DNA of 64,000 bases from Triatoma infestans (taxonomy: Eukaryota; Arthropoda; Insecta; Hemiptera; Reduviidae), in contig JAAEAF010003148.1 of NCBI GenBank assembly GCA_011037195.1, positions 41,144 to 105,143 on the forward strand, written 5' to 3'. The translations under genes were made by a program, and so were the position numbers. Position 1 is the stretch's first letter. The number at the start of each line of letters is the position of its first letter. Positions 21,860-33,599 of this stretch are shown here, in pieces. The notes under the pieces were generated by a model. It ran no database searches. It was not told the origin of the DNA and worked only from the letters and a program-made list of their open reading frames with translations.

Positions 21860-24800
21860 GTAAAAAATTACTAAATCAGCTTGAGTGATAATATTTGTAA
21901 CAATTTTAAGAGGTAATTACCTAAAATTTGTCAATACCAATTTGCGAATGGTAAATTAATATTAAAGGTAATTTATTAAATACTCAAACTTTGTGCATCC
22001 TAAAGGCAAATAAATAAGGGACTTTCTTTTATGGTAAATTGCATCAAAATAATCTTTCAATAAAAAAATATAATCTTCAAATATTGACTCAGATTGTAAT
22101 ATTGAGCTCCGCTCTGTACCAATAATTGTCGAATTGTCTATTTTCTTGTTTTTTGCAAAATTCATTCCATTGTAGGCAAAATAATGGAATCCGTAGTCTT
22201 GTAGGCCGTAATTAAACTTCAGAATTATTTTCGAATAAACAGCTGTTGCCTTTCTTAGTTCATTGAAAACACCTTGCAAGACAAACTTTAGTTTGATATG
22301 TAACTTAGGAAGTATTTGCTAACTTGGTAATGCTATCGTTCGTCCTAGTGTAGTTTGTTGCCATATCTAGCTTTCAATAAACTCTTGGAGCTATTATCAG
22401 CCGCCTTCTCTCAGTCCTCTTTTTCATTGGCCATTTATCAGCCAATTTTTGATTCATTCGGACAATTGGACACTGTAGTTCTTCTCTCTTTAAAGTTAAA
22501 TCCATTAAATCTAAAAAAATCTATTGTGGCTCACTTATACGTCTATCATGGCACGTAGTTAACGATAATTCTCTACTACTTGCAGATGAAAGTGAGTGTG
22601 TTTGTATGTTAATAATGAACTAGATTATGCCTATGGTGCGATTTGTATTTGACTATCAGCATGTAACAATTAATCGTACGATTATGTCTCCGCTATGATT
22701 CCGGTGTTTCTTACTCCGTATTCTCAACTTTATCCCTGCAAGAAACATTTCTGTGACAATATCTTGCCAAAGTATTGATGTTCTCAATCATTACATTCAG
22801 TAATTTCTTCAATCTTGACGTTTTAACCCGGTTTTAACATCTTTTTCCGGTCTAGTTTACAGAGCGTATAATATTCTACTGATTTTAGCTCAAATCAAAA
22901 TCTAGTTATTTCCCAGCGAATTACCAAATATTGTAACTATGATTTAACAAAAAAAAAATAAGTAATTCTTGCTATAGCAAAAAAAAATGGAAACCGAGAA
23001 AGTTTCTACTAATAAATAATTCATTTAAATTATAAGAGTTTTATGTTAAAACAAAAAAAAACTAGTCCAAATGACCATTGAATAGATTAGTGTTTGAAAT
23101 TATACTATTTCATGACAGGGAGTCATTTCTCTAATTTTCCAAAGTAAAGGTTATGGTTGTGGCAGGATGGGGTTATGGGAGAGGCGGTTTGGAAAAGGCC
23201 ATTAACTATATTAATATTAGAGTTCTTATTATAAGTGCATTAGAGCGAGGAAACAAACGGGGTTCCAGGAGGAGGTTCCCCAATGTTTTGGGAAGTCTGG
23301 TCTCCGTTTTGCAACTTTCGGGGGGGATCGGCGGCGTGCCTTTTAGTTTTTGGAAGCAAATTGTTTACCACCTAGAAGCAGTTGTAAAAGATCGAAGCAA
23401 CACTGTGGAGCTGGATTGCTCGCACCAGTAAGGTTATAGATTAGTTAAGAGCGTTAATTAAAGTTTAAAATGTTTTAGAAATTCCAAGTGAGAAAGAGAA
23501 TGAATGGAAGAGAGATACAGAGAGATGGAGGACTAAGAAAGAATAGGAGGGGAGAATACTGGCACAATTGTTATTGCCTTCTACAATGGTATAAGTTAAG
23601 CAATTAAAGTTGTTTGTTGGACGAATAGTAAGAGAGGTGTGAGCAAGAGGTGGAGAGGGGAGTGAGCCGTGGTGGAGTTGAAGGAAGTATGGGCAAGCTT
23701 GCAGTCTCTGTTTGGTTTATTTAATTCACTAAGGGGGTTTTATCATAATGTTTAGTTTTAATGAGTGAATAGCACGGCGACTGTGAGGAGAAGAGAAAAC
23801 CGGCCGGGGATATTGGTTACTATATATATAGAAGAGAGAGAAGTAAAGAAGTAGTGGTAAGTAAAACAGAAACCTAGGGCCCCGGTGACGTAGAGACTGC
23901 GCTTGCTGGGGAAAGATTTGGGGCGCTCTCCTTCGGGTGCTGCCACACTCATCTGCCCAAAACATTGCCTCGTCCTCCTCCTCCTCTTCGGCCGCCTCCA
24001 ACCTCCTACAGCCAACACTATCCTATCCTTTCCCATCCACCTACTACTGCTACCCCACGGCTACACGGTTATGATTATTGTTATGTTTATAGTTATTATT
24101 ATACTCAGTAGAGGGAGGCCTGTGTGTGCACCGTTTATTATATTGTTATAACCAATGGAAGGCCGTCAGCCTTTTCCTAAAACCAAGCCCGCCTTCGTTC
24201 CATCCACCAAAGCTATACCCCCCATCCCCACACAGACCTCTCCTATATACACCCTTTGTTTATTATTGTTATAGCTATTATTATTTATAATGATTATTAT
24301 AGTAATTCGTTTTTATTACAATCCAGATGCTTCTGGGTATGTTGTTTCTCTTCGAAAAGCTTACACATTCTCTGTCTCTCTAGGAGAACTCAGCTAGGCT
24401 ACATCCTGGAAGAACAATATCCCTTGTCCTCGAGATATATATATACAATATCCAGGCGACTGGCTGGGGACTTGTACAATACACATGTATTTCTAGTATT
24501 ATTCGTCCAATTTCTTTGATGTTCCCCGGAGAGAAAGCAATACAACAGTATTACTTTCAATCTTGCTCTCTCTTTTTTTATCATTCTCTCTCTCCATCCT
24601 TCACTCGTCAGCTCTCTCGCATCCACTTTTAGTGTATGGCGCTGCACTCTGTAATTTTGTACATCATCTCACAATGTCTCATCCTTCTTTTTACGTATAT
24701 CACAACAATATGAGTTTAACAATTTCACATGCTCCTATCGTACTCTCTCTTGCGTTTCCTGAATATAAGGGTGTTTGTTATAACAATTGATACAAAATAA

Positions 24801-25320
24801 AATTTTTGTGAATTTATTGTCTGTCTCTCTCTCTCTCTCTCTCTTTATATATATAGGAAATTTAGCTTGGTACTTCTCTTAAATCCAAAAATATTGCAAT
24901 TTCATACAGCCATGTTTTTTCCTTAAACAAAACAAAACAAAACAAAATAGGGTTTATATACATATCGTAGAATTGTTAAACTGCATAAGTAGCTAGCAAT
25001 TCAAATGTTTCATCCAATTTTCATGATGATAAGGCAATTTACCTAAGGCTAGTTTGTCTGTTTATTGATAATACGAACAATTACGCTCGATAAATATTGG
25101 GCAGGACATAATATAAATATATTTCATAAATTGTGATTGATTCTGCTTTATTTCAATTGGATAAGAAAGTTCTAATCAAATATGACTTTTAATTTCTTTA
25201 ATACTGTTCTTATAAAAACAATACATAAAGTAAAAAAAAAAAATGTAGAGAGAAAATGAAGAAAAAAGAAATCAACTACTCTGAACTGTTTTACATATTG
25301 AGTTTACACACACAGAGAAT
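21860..25320. other. Long stretch without recognised gene or repeat
   Basis: No family A, B, H or SINE copy was noticed. A TC run lies at 24824-24842, and ATT/TAT-rich tracts occur near 24070-24100 and 24255-24300. Open frames at 21962-22279, 23153-23431 and 24256-24519 show no recognised protein pattern. Part of it (23640-24060) is less AT-rich and is listed separately. Confidence 0.45.
23640..24060. other. GC-richer unassigned patch
   Basis: This patch stands out from its AT-rich neighbours, with CGGCCGGGG near 23801, GGGCCCCGGTGACGTAG near 23877 (a CRE-like TGACGTA), and a pyrimidine tract of CTC/CTT triplets near 23972-23990. Overlapping minus-strand frames of 90-92 codons (23729-24036) are open but have no known family pattern; one carries an acidic run and the other a basic run from the same DNA. 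A promoter or 5' exon of a gene outside the recognised features is possible but unproven. Confidence 0.3.
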
Positions 25321-25324
25321 ATGT

Positions 25325-25485
25325 AAACTGATTTTGTTCTGTACCACACTGCTACATCAAGACATTCCTGATGATGGGCGTACGGCCTGAAACTGGTCGA
25401 TGATCACAAAATGAGGCAGGCTAACACAGAAAATATCTCGAAATGTTACCCAGCTCTGTGGACCCAATCTCAACAACAACCCCGA
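25325..25485 (+). mobile_element. Family H, single arm
   Basis: A lone right-type arm: GATTTTGTTCTGTACC, then CCTGATGATGGGCG, GAAACTGGTCGATGATCACA, GCAGGCTAACACAGAAAATA and CAGCTCTGTGGACCC. The hammerhead-like core keeps CUGAUGA and GAAAC but helix II is GGGC-GUAC-GGCC with an extra U before GAAA. The partner arm is missing. Confidence 0.62.
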
Positions 25486-25679
25486 ATTACTTGCTCTTAT
25501 TGCGTTTCTCAACTTCCGGTCGAAAAAAACTTGAAATGTTTTTTTCTCTTGAACCTTAGAATTTTTACATTCATTGACTCATTAATGTTACAACAGTACT
25601 CTCAGATATCTCTCAAAATATTTCAGGTAAAAGCTTTATATATGAAATTGTCATATAAAGATTAAAAGAATAATATTAG

Positions 25680-26010
25680 AACAATTATAATGGAGTTGAT
25701 GAGGGGAGAAATTAGGTTGATTAATTGGACCAGATATGAAGACACTGTTATAATTTAGTTATAAGTTTACACAAACTGCGCTGGACTTGTAATGATTTTA
25801 TAGAATAAAAGGTAGGAATAGAGATATGACACGATGCGATGTATGTGGTTGAATCTGATAGCTAGATGTCTAGATATCTCACTGGCTTATATACAGGTTC
25901 TCCCCACTAAGTCAGAGAGTACCAGAGAGGGCCTGCTTTCTCTCTCTTAATTCTCTCGTCTGTCTGCTCTCTCTTGCTGATGTAATTCTCTCTTGCTATT
26001 ACACAATTTT
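25680..26010 (+). repeat. Family B repeat copy 3 (diverged)
   Basis: Shares with copies 1 and 4 the order CTG.CTTGGACTTGTAA-type segment, GATATGACACGATGCGATGTA, a TATA-like GGCTTATATACAGGTTCTCC, and the CTCTCTTGCTGATGTAATTC tail. The TATA-like motif lies about 30 bp before a TCTCC segment, as in a promoter, but no start site can be shown. Confidence 0.5.
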
Positions 26011-26249
26011 CGAGCAAATCTCCGAGGAAAAAGTGAGAAATTCATTCAATAAAATTTGTTATCCTCATGAAGAAAGAACCCTCTAGTATTACCTTAACAA
26101 AATAACAAGTCTTTTGGTTGCTACGATTATTGTATTAATTATTACGCTGCCTCTCAAACCAATGCGCACATATACATGCATCTTTTTTAGTTGCTATAGC
26201 TTTTTATACCTATATAATAACCAATCGCTAATTTTTATTTTCTCTTAAT

Positions 26250-26640
26250 CTTGGTGGGTGAAAGTATGTTTTCATCGGAAATAGATATTTTGAGGTCTCC
26301 TCAGGGCAAAAAAACGTTTTTAGCAAATGTTCTGTACGTATGTGTGTATGCATGTACGTATGTGTTCAACAAATACTTTAAAAACGAAAAATTAAAAGTA
26401 GAAAGTTTAAACTAAATGTTCCATTTTTGGAATAGTCCTACATTTGATAGGAAGTTTATGGACAAAATCCATCATCCACAAATGGGACTTTATTTACTAA
26501 GTTTTTTTTGCGATTACTATCTATTCACATAAATGATTATCACTTTTATTTGAAACGTTTTTCCCGGAAAATTTGCTTTTTGGGTGGGGGTGGTGGTTTA
26601 GTGGGGAATCAGTTTGATTTTCTTTCCCCCCTTTTTGATT
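26250..26640 (+). repeat. Family A element, partial
   Basis: Has TTTTCATCGGAAATAGATATTTTGAGGTCTCC, the TTTTTAGCAAATG site followed by a decayed GTACGTATGTGTGTATG microsatellite, AAAACGAAAAATTAAAAGTAG and a monomer with TTATTTGAAACGTTTTTCCC. The region 26640-26820 to the next copy is unassigned AT-rich DNA. Confidence 0.68.
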
Positions 26641-26821
26641 ATATTTAAATGTTATATAATTTAAATAAAGATATTCTTAATTATCTAAGTATTATATTTC
26701 ACCCAATATAATGAGTTTTTTTTTCTATTTCATTGCTTTGTTTTCATAATGAATTTTGTGTTTTTGTGCCAAATCAATTAAATGAATCATTAAATGTTTT
26801 TATTTAATTTACAAAATTTTC

Positions 26822-26950
26822 TTTTTACTTTCTCTTACTCCTAGTAAGAGGAAGTATTGTAATCCTGTCAAATTTTCGATATCGAGTTTTCACCGGAAAT
26901 ATCCGTTTTGAGGTCCCCTGAGTCCTCAAAAAAAGTAGTTTTTAGCAAAT

Positions 26951-26987
<37 letters not shown>

Positions 26988-27850
26988 ATATATGTATGTG
27001 AACAGCATAGCTCTAAAACGAAAAACTGTAGAAAGTTGAAACTTGATATTCCGTTTAGGTATCACCTATAGGATCTGACAGTACGTTATCTGTCAAAATT
27101 CCTCAACCAGATGTACCACTTTACTAGTATTTTTTTTTTATCTTTTTGCGTTTTTCTCAAAAATGGTTCCGACGATTTTCTTCAACCTTGGTATATCAAC
27201 TACATATACAAAGAGCTACAACTTTTATTTAAAACATTTCTCTGGGAAAATTGTTTTAAGGGTAATTTTGGGGGAGGTGTGGGGTTAAGTTTTTATCTAA
27301 AGTACTATTTCAGTTTATTAGACAATTCTGTCATCTACATAATCTTAATTAGAATTGAATATGTTGTTGATTTGATTTTGAAATCTCGATTTAGAAAAAA
27401 AATCGGATAACCGGAAGTGCGTTTACTTTACCATTTTACTAAATGATTTTTTTTTTTCACTTTTTCGCGATTTTCTCAAAAATAGCTCAGACGATTTTCT
27501 TGAAACTTCTTTGTATGAACTAAACATACAATGATCTACAACTTTTATTTAAAACATTTCTCTGGGCAAAATTCATTTAAGGGCACTTTTTTTAGGGGTG
27601 GAAGTGGGGTTATGTTTTTCTTTAATGTTCTATCATCCAAACAAAATTAATTAGAAATAAATAGATGGCCAAAATTCCGAATTCTAAGAAAATTAGTAAA
27701 CCGGAAGTGCGCTTTTGAATAGTTTTTTTTTTTTTTCAGTTTTCGATGAATTTCATTAAATTGGACACAGAATATAAAAAATTTTTCAATTACAATTTTG
27801 AGAACTGGAGTTAAGAGAAAGTTGTGTGAGTATATCACACCAGATTTTTT
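26822..27850 (+). repeat. Family A element, best full-length copy
   Basis: The left end has a perfect 8 bp hairpin CTCTTACTCCTAGTAAGAG at 26832-26850. Then come TTTTCACCGGAAATATCC, a GT run at 26952-26981, and CGAAAAACTGTAGAAAGTT. Three monomers start at about 27105 (CCAGATGT), 27409 (CCGGAAGT) and 27699 (CCGGAAGT), giving periods near 304 and 290 bp; each contains a T run, CGATTTTCTCAAAAAT.GCTC-type and ACTTTTATTTAAAACATTTC-type blocks. The right end has TTAAGAGAAAGT, a 6 bp hairpin GTGTGA-gtata-TCACAC at 27824-27840, and CAGATTTTTT. No open frame is conserved. The arrangement resembles non-autonomous Helentron elements (inference). Confidence 0.85.
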
Positions 27851-27859
27851 TTATTTTTC

Positions 27860-29850
27860 TTTATTTATTCAATTTACTTCACACCTTCTTTAGATATTTT
27901 CCCGACTTTATTTAAATAAATAAAGTGGATAGCTTTCCATGAGTTTAGAAACATAGTCCTTTAAGTGAAATTGAAAATTTACAATAATATTGATTATTGA
28001 TGTAAATTCTTTTGTAGAAGTAATAATATTGGTTATCTACATATGAAATCAAAGATTTACAAAGACGCAAATATCAAGTCAATGTACCAACAAAAAAAAA
28101 TAAGGAGGGGGACACAATCCATGTACAATAATTAATGTTGTATGGGAATTTTTTGGAAGAGAAAACTTCTACTGTGGAGAAAGTGATTAGCACTCTAAAG
28201 GTGATGACAATAAAAGTTTCTACACCTTCTTCATTCATCATCCCTTTTCATTGATTTGATTTTGATTTCTCGTATATATATATATATAAAGCAAGAAATT
28301 TTCATTGCTTCTTTTTATTCCCCCTTTGCTCTAGTATTACCAGGATGTGCTAAGTATGCTTCACTTGCAAGACAGTCTGTAGAATAAAGAGCAAATAATA
28401 CGACCAGTTCTTTAATATCATAAGTTATATATATTTAAGGACTTATTCTATATGGCATTTCTTTTTTCTTTTTTTATATCCATTATTGATTTTTCACTTT
28501 TACCACCGTAAAATAAAAAATAAAATAAAATAAAACTCTTTGCGAAAAAACTGTTCCGATGGGTGTTGAATATGAATATGGGGGGTGTAGTGCGCGCTCT
28601 TAAGTTTCTAACAATGGGCTGTACTTCAGTCACTTCTCTATCACCCTATCTCTCTCTCGCCGGTTTCTATTACAAACCTAACGTTTCACTACTGCTGGTA
28701 GTGGCGGCGGCTCTGGATTGCAGTAATCATTGCACTGTACCAGTTCCTATTCTCTACACCGCTTCTCTTTCTAACACCGCTCACACACTCATACAACCCA
28801 TATATATATATATATTTTTTTTTAACAAAACAAAAAAAGAGCCAACCCTTGCATCTCTTTTTAAAACTCTTGCTTTCGTAAAAAAAAAAAAAAAAAAAAA
28901 ATATGATGCTCCATATTTTCCTATTTTCTGCACAGGTAGTATAACTGAAACATTGCTGCATACTCGCACAGCCAGAAATATGGTGCATTTTTTTTTACTT
29001 CTTTTCATTATTTGCATCTCGTTGTATAATATATTATGCATGTGCAATGAATAGTAGCTTGCATTTCTTTTATTCTAATATATTCTTCATTCTAGTTATC
29101 ACCGAAAGATATATTTTTTTTTTTTTCTGCTTTTGATTTCCTTCTTATTCTTTATATTATTATAGAAGACTTTTTTTTCATTATCTATGTTTCATTTAAT
29201 TAGCTTCAGAGCTTATTTTTTGTTTTTTTTTAATTAGCAAAGAATTATAATTTACAATTAATTTCACTGCTGACTGATTTTAAAAGTAATAGAGAGAAAG
29301 ATTTTTATGATACGCATTTCATTGAACATTTTTGCATAGTTCTTGTTCAGATTACAAAAAGCCTTTTCTACAAGCATTGCTTCTGGAGAAATTTTTAAAC
29401 TACTATCATAGTTGTAAATCAGAACAATATTTTGGTAAAACATCATTAGGAGAGGGAGTAGTTGGATTAAAGAGCCAATCATATGATGACATCACTCCAT
29501 TAATATGTTTATTCATAGAATATTAAATGGCAGGTAAATATCTTAAGGCTTTTTTTTCACTTCAGCTTCTTGGGCGAATTTCGACGGATGATGGTATGAC
29601 TATAAAGTTGTGCAATTTATTAATGAATTAACATAAACTTATGTGGATGTATAAAATCCAGGTGGGGAGGGGGGGATTTGGGATTTCTCTAGATCGCAAA
29701 TCAAAAGGAATTTTGGAATCTTTAGGATGATTGGATATATATGCTAGAGAGCATGCTGACGATTTTGTTTAATGCAAAGATATTTGCTGGCAATCTACCA
29801 CATATTTCCAGTTCTTAAATGCTGATTGGTGTAATGAATACTGATTATAG
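27860..29850. other. No recognised gene or named repeat
   Basis: AT-rich, with an A run of about 21 at 28880-28901, a TA run near 28266-28284 and several T runs. A 163-codon plus frame at 28563-29054 is partly built from homopolymer and TA-run codons (KKKKKKK, YIYI), has counterparts on the other strand, and shows no family pattern; I do not call it a gene. Confidence 0.5.
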
Positions 29851-29855
29851 TAGTC

Positions 29856-31117
29856 CAGTGGTCGGCAAAACGCGGCTCGCGAGCCGCATGCGGCTCTTTG
29901 ACTCCTTGGCTGCGGCTCGTTCACGAAATGTTTAGTGCAGGCACGGAATATTATTTATTAACTTGCCTTGTAAGAGACGAGTAAACATTTTTGAAACGCG
30001 AGCCTATAGAAAAGAGGCACATTTTTAGAAACCAACAAAAGCACGGATAGTCATGTGTATCATTATTTCTGTCAAATTGCTCCGCACCGAAATGTATTTC
30101 AACTATTTTTTACTTATTATAGTAATTTTATTCAAAAACAAATTGTCGCTTTTTGCCGAAGATTTTGAAAGTGAAACTCTGATTCACTTTCCATTGAAAT
30201 ATTGTCGACAAAATGAGTCTAATATTGACATTTGCTATTTCAGAACAACACTGTTAAATATGAAGGAAGCTTTTCTCGGCAGGTTCAAAGCCTTTAGAAA
30301 CAGCAAAGCGACGTTAGCCTTTGTTAAAAAACCTCTGAATGCCATGTTAACAGAAATAAATTTTTCGCCCTTTAATATTGATATTGGCCGCTTTGAAATG
30401 CATTTGCTGGATTTAAAAAATAGAATTGTGGAGCTCAAAATTCGAGCGTCTTTGTGCCGATTTAGAGCTATTGGAGAAAAATAAATGTGAATTAAGTTTA
30501 CAGCACAAGCGGTCTGTTTTGAAAGATCTGGAGAGGGAAGATATGTTGATTTTTAACATCTGGAATAGTATTCCTGACTTATATGATCAACTGAAGAAAC
30601 TAGCGTTTGCTGTTCTTTCCTTCTTTGGGTCTACATATTTATGCGAACAATCATTTTCAAACATGAACTTATCAAGAGTAAATTAAGAAATCGGCTTATC
30701 GATGAGACCTTGGAATCGTGCCTAATTAAAAACAACAACATACAAACCTGACTTACCCTTACTTTCCAAGGAAATGCAAGGTCATTGTTCACATTAGTGG
30801 AGTATTTGTAGTTTTTTTTAAGGATACCTTTTATATTATTTAACTTGTTATATTTTTAAATAAATATTATCTTAATATAAGTATGATACAAGTTTTATTT
30901 AATGTACAGTTAGTCATTAAGATAAATTTGGTGGCTAAGACATATTTAGCCATATTCTCGGGGCAAGCTCGAGAGTGTACTTTTAATCCTAATTATTTCC
31001 ATAAAAATGTCTCTACTAAAGCAAATTTTAAGTTGACAAAAAATGGCTCTTTGAATCAACTTCAATTTTGTATTGTTTATATTTGACTCTTTTGGATGAC
31101 GAGTTTGCCGACCACTG
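29856..31117 (+). mobile_element. hAT transposon with 8 bp target duplication
   Basis: The ends are inverted: CAGTGGTCGGCAAAACGC at 29856 and GAGTTTGCCGACCACTG ending at 31117. The flanks TAGTAGTC (29848-29855) and TAATAGTC (31118-31125) match in seven of eight bases, the size expected for hAT. A perfect 16-base palindrome GCGGCTCGCGAGCCGC lies just inside the left end. The 1,262 bp body encodes only the C-terminal part of a transposase, so the copy is not autonomous. A shorter relative is at 38542-39320. Confidence 0.9.
30053..30797 (+). pseudogene. hAT transposase, C-terminal part, frameshifted
   Basis: The frame starting at 30053 gives DFESETLIHFPLKYC and NMKEAFLGRFKAFRN, then LLDLKN. Two bases are missing next to LLDLKN relative to the copy at 38855-39259, and the reading moves to another frame that contains ERLCADLELLEKNKCELSLQ, DMLIFNIWN and LSFFGSTYLCEQSFSNMN, the hAT dimerisation-type block. 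A further one-base loss in the TTT after this block moves the frame again; the remaining region ends at a TAG near 30795. The pattern resembles vertebrate domesticated relatives of the ZBED5/GTF2IRD2 kind, from memory. The N-terminal zinc finger and catalytic acidic residues of the first half are missing. The first Met is probably not native. Confidence 0.82.
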
Positions 31118-31469
31118 TAATAGTCTACTTTGTTTATTTATTTTTAAGTTTCAGAGCTAGTGTTAAAGAATGAAAACAGTTTACAACAGAGAAAAACTGT
31201 AAGTCTTTTTTTATCAGTATGTGATTCTACGATATATTTAATTGGAAATGGGTCCAACAAATTTTAAGCAATGATGATAGCTATTAGTCACAAACATAGA
31301 TAACAGATTACGACTTCTAATTTTACAATAAGAAATGTATGCACCAATCAGTTCGCTAGTGATTGAGAAAACATTCTTACGACAAATCGTACATGAAATA
31401 AATGGACGAATTAAAATCCCCCGGCCAAAATAGTTTAATAATAAAAGTTTGAAAGAAATTATTTCTAGT

Positions 31470-31634
31470 TTTTGTGGTTGATTCCGCAGAGCTGGAAAGT
31501 ATCAGTGATATTTTCCGTGATAGCCTGCTTCTTTTTTATGGTCATCGACCAGTTTCCGGGCGTTCACCCATCATCAGGATGCTTTTTGTCAAACAGTATG
31601 TTAGCATAAATTTGCAGAGAGCGAATTTAGAGTC
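31470..31634 (-). mobile_element. Family H, single arm
   Basis: A left-type arm from TTTTGTGGTTGATTCCGC to GCGAATTTAGAGTC. Its core, read on the minus strand at 31543-31581, has CAUC, CUGAUGA, U, GGGU-GAAC-GCCC, one extra G, GAAAC, UG, GUC, GAUG; helix I pairs perfectly over four bases and helix II has one U-G pair. The opposite arm is absent. Confidence 0.65.
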
Positions 31635-31639
31635 AAGAT

Positions 31640-33460
31640 TCCTGAAGGAATAGACCTTATTTTCAATCTATTTTGAAATATCTCATAGAAATGATTTATA
31701 AAGAATTAATATATAATAAAGAATAAATTTATAAAACCTGTAAGTTCTCATATTGGAAATGTTACTTCATTGAAATTCAGCAGTTAATATATTATTTATA
31801 TTTTTATCCGCAATGAATACATTTTTTTTCTCCAATAATTTTGAAATCCTATGATTTTTATATTTCAGTTCACTTTTCTTTTTTTAAATTACATAAATTA
31901 TATTAATGTCAAACGAGAGCCAATATACAGGAAAATAAACCGAAAAATTCCACCCCTCCAAAAAAAAACGAAGCGAAAAATTGTATTTTATAATGAACAG
32001 GTGGTGTATATGTTACCGCTCAAAAAAAAAAATTCCCTGTGCACAATTATTATATCCCCCACCAACACTCCCGATAAGATGATCATATGAAAACGATACA
32101 AAGTTATTTTATTATTATTGCTTTTTTTTATTCCGCATTGAATAAAAAAACAAATGATATACTGTCAAACTGAGTGCCGTTTTTTTATGATGCAGTTGGT
32201 AATATGAAATGTAATCATTCAGGTTTTTTCAATTGAACTCTTTTTTTTTGTAATTTTTTTTTTTTTTTAATTATTGGCAGTTGTAATTTTGTGCATAACA
32301 CTCTAAGTGACTGACATCGAAGTTTATAATCGAGATCCAGATAGACTTTATAATGGTAAATTTGTTTTTTTTCTTTCTCTCTCTTTGTATTTTAAATTTT
32401 GTATTGATTATATAAAATGCACCACGTATTTTTTATTTATATATTTAGGTAACGGTAAAATTACATTCGCAGTTATGTATTTAAAAAAACAAAATTATCT
32501 TAAATGAAGAAATGGAAGTTCTTTCTTCGATGTCTTTCAAGCATCCAAATCTAACAGCTACAACAACTTCTAAACGTAATTTATAGCTCACTGTAATAGG
32601 GTCCAAAGAGAGGGATCTATAGCAGAGAGAGAGAGAGAGAGAGACAAAAATGTCAGGACCATTCTCTCAGACTGGAGTGGAAGAAACTGCTTAAATACAG
32701 CGACGGGAGTGTATTCAAAGAGTCTTATAGCAGAGTTCATACAGCAGTCACTACGCGTCATCAAACTTTCTCTTTACCTCTCACTAACCATTCTATATAT
32801 TTTAGTGTAAAGTCCAGGCAGTCAGTGTTCAACTTCACTTCTAGTTTATTCATCTAAACCAAACCATTTTCTCTCCAATACAAACCCATTATACTCACCA
32901 TATCATACAAAATATCTTTTGTAATCTCCAAAAGCTACTGAAATGTATTTGGTGTGTTGAGTTGTTGTATGTTTGTAGTAATAGTTGGTGTAGCACGAGC
33001 GGTTTAGTGAAGGGGCTTGTAAGTATACATATATGTTTAAGAGAGAAGTAATAAGAAATATTTAAGAAAACACTGGTAGATAAATTAAATAATATTATCT
33101 TTAAAGATATTAAATATTTTACAATATCACGACTATTGTGCTTAATAAATCAATTGTTAATCTAGAATGTTAATCACTATCACTGACATGAGTTTAAGAG
33201 AGCGATTTCTTGAAGCAAGTGTTCTGGCTTCAATGGTCTGTTCAGACTCTCTTGAAGGAATGTCTTCTAATTGTTCGTTCAAATCTTCTCCTGTGAGAAG
33301 AAGGAGTAGACAATGCTAACAAGGTTCATGAACTCTTCCTGTAACTGTACTTCTTCTACCTGGGTTACCTTTTTGCCACCAAGCTCGCATTTTTCTCATA
33401 ATTTTCTTCAATTAAAATAGATATAATTTCTTGCATCCATCACACTACTATATTTTTACG
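31640..33460. other. Mostly unassigned; GA run and probable family B copy
   Basis: AT-rich with A and T runs, and a GA run at 32621-32643. The segment 32595-32920 is listed as a probable family B copy. From 33170 to 33420 composition is more balanced, but no frame or family was recognised. Confidence 0.45.
32595..32920 (-). repeat. Probable family B copy (diverged)
   Basis: In the same orientation as 13260-13600: CAGCAGTCACTACG, CTTTCTCTTTACCTCTCACTAACC, GTAAAGTCCAGGCAGTCAGTG, TCTAGTTTATTCATC and CCATTTTCTCTCC follow the order of CAGTCAGCAACC, CTTCCCTAACTTCTCTTTAAC, GTAAGTCCTTGCCAG, TCTAGTTTATTTCTG and CCATTCTCTC there. Divergence is high. Confidence 0.42.
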
Positions 33461-33461
33461 T

Positions 33462-33592
33462 TTTTCCTTAACAGGAAGTATTGCGATCAAAGCGAATTTT
33501 TAAAATAAAGTTTTCACCGGAAATGTTAAGTTTTCAAAATTTGTTGAAATGTGTCGTGTGAATAGTTCAGACAAGTTTTTTTTTTTTTTTTT
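33462..33592 (+). repeat. Family A, internally deleted copy
   Basis: The start block (AGGAAGTATTGCGATC, GTTTTCACCGGAAATG) is joined after about 25 bp to an end block (TGTGTCGTGTGAATAGTTCAG, CAAGTTTTTT). Nothing of the microsatellite or the monomers remains. Confidence 0.6.
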
Positions 33593-33599
33593 TTTTTAC

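Noticed and set aside
22355..23431. Open frames at 22355-22558 and 23153-23431 as possible exons
   Set aside because: No recognised protein pattern, no consistent splice sites and no reading frame continuity between them.
28563..29054. A 163-codon open frame, one of the longest in the window
   Set aside because: It is built partly from TA and A runs, has overlapping open frames on the other strand, and shows no domain or codon pattern. Not called as a gene.
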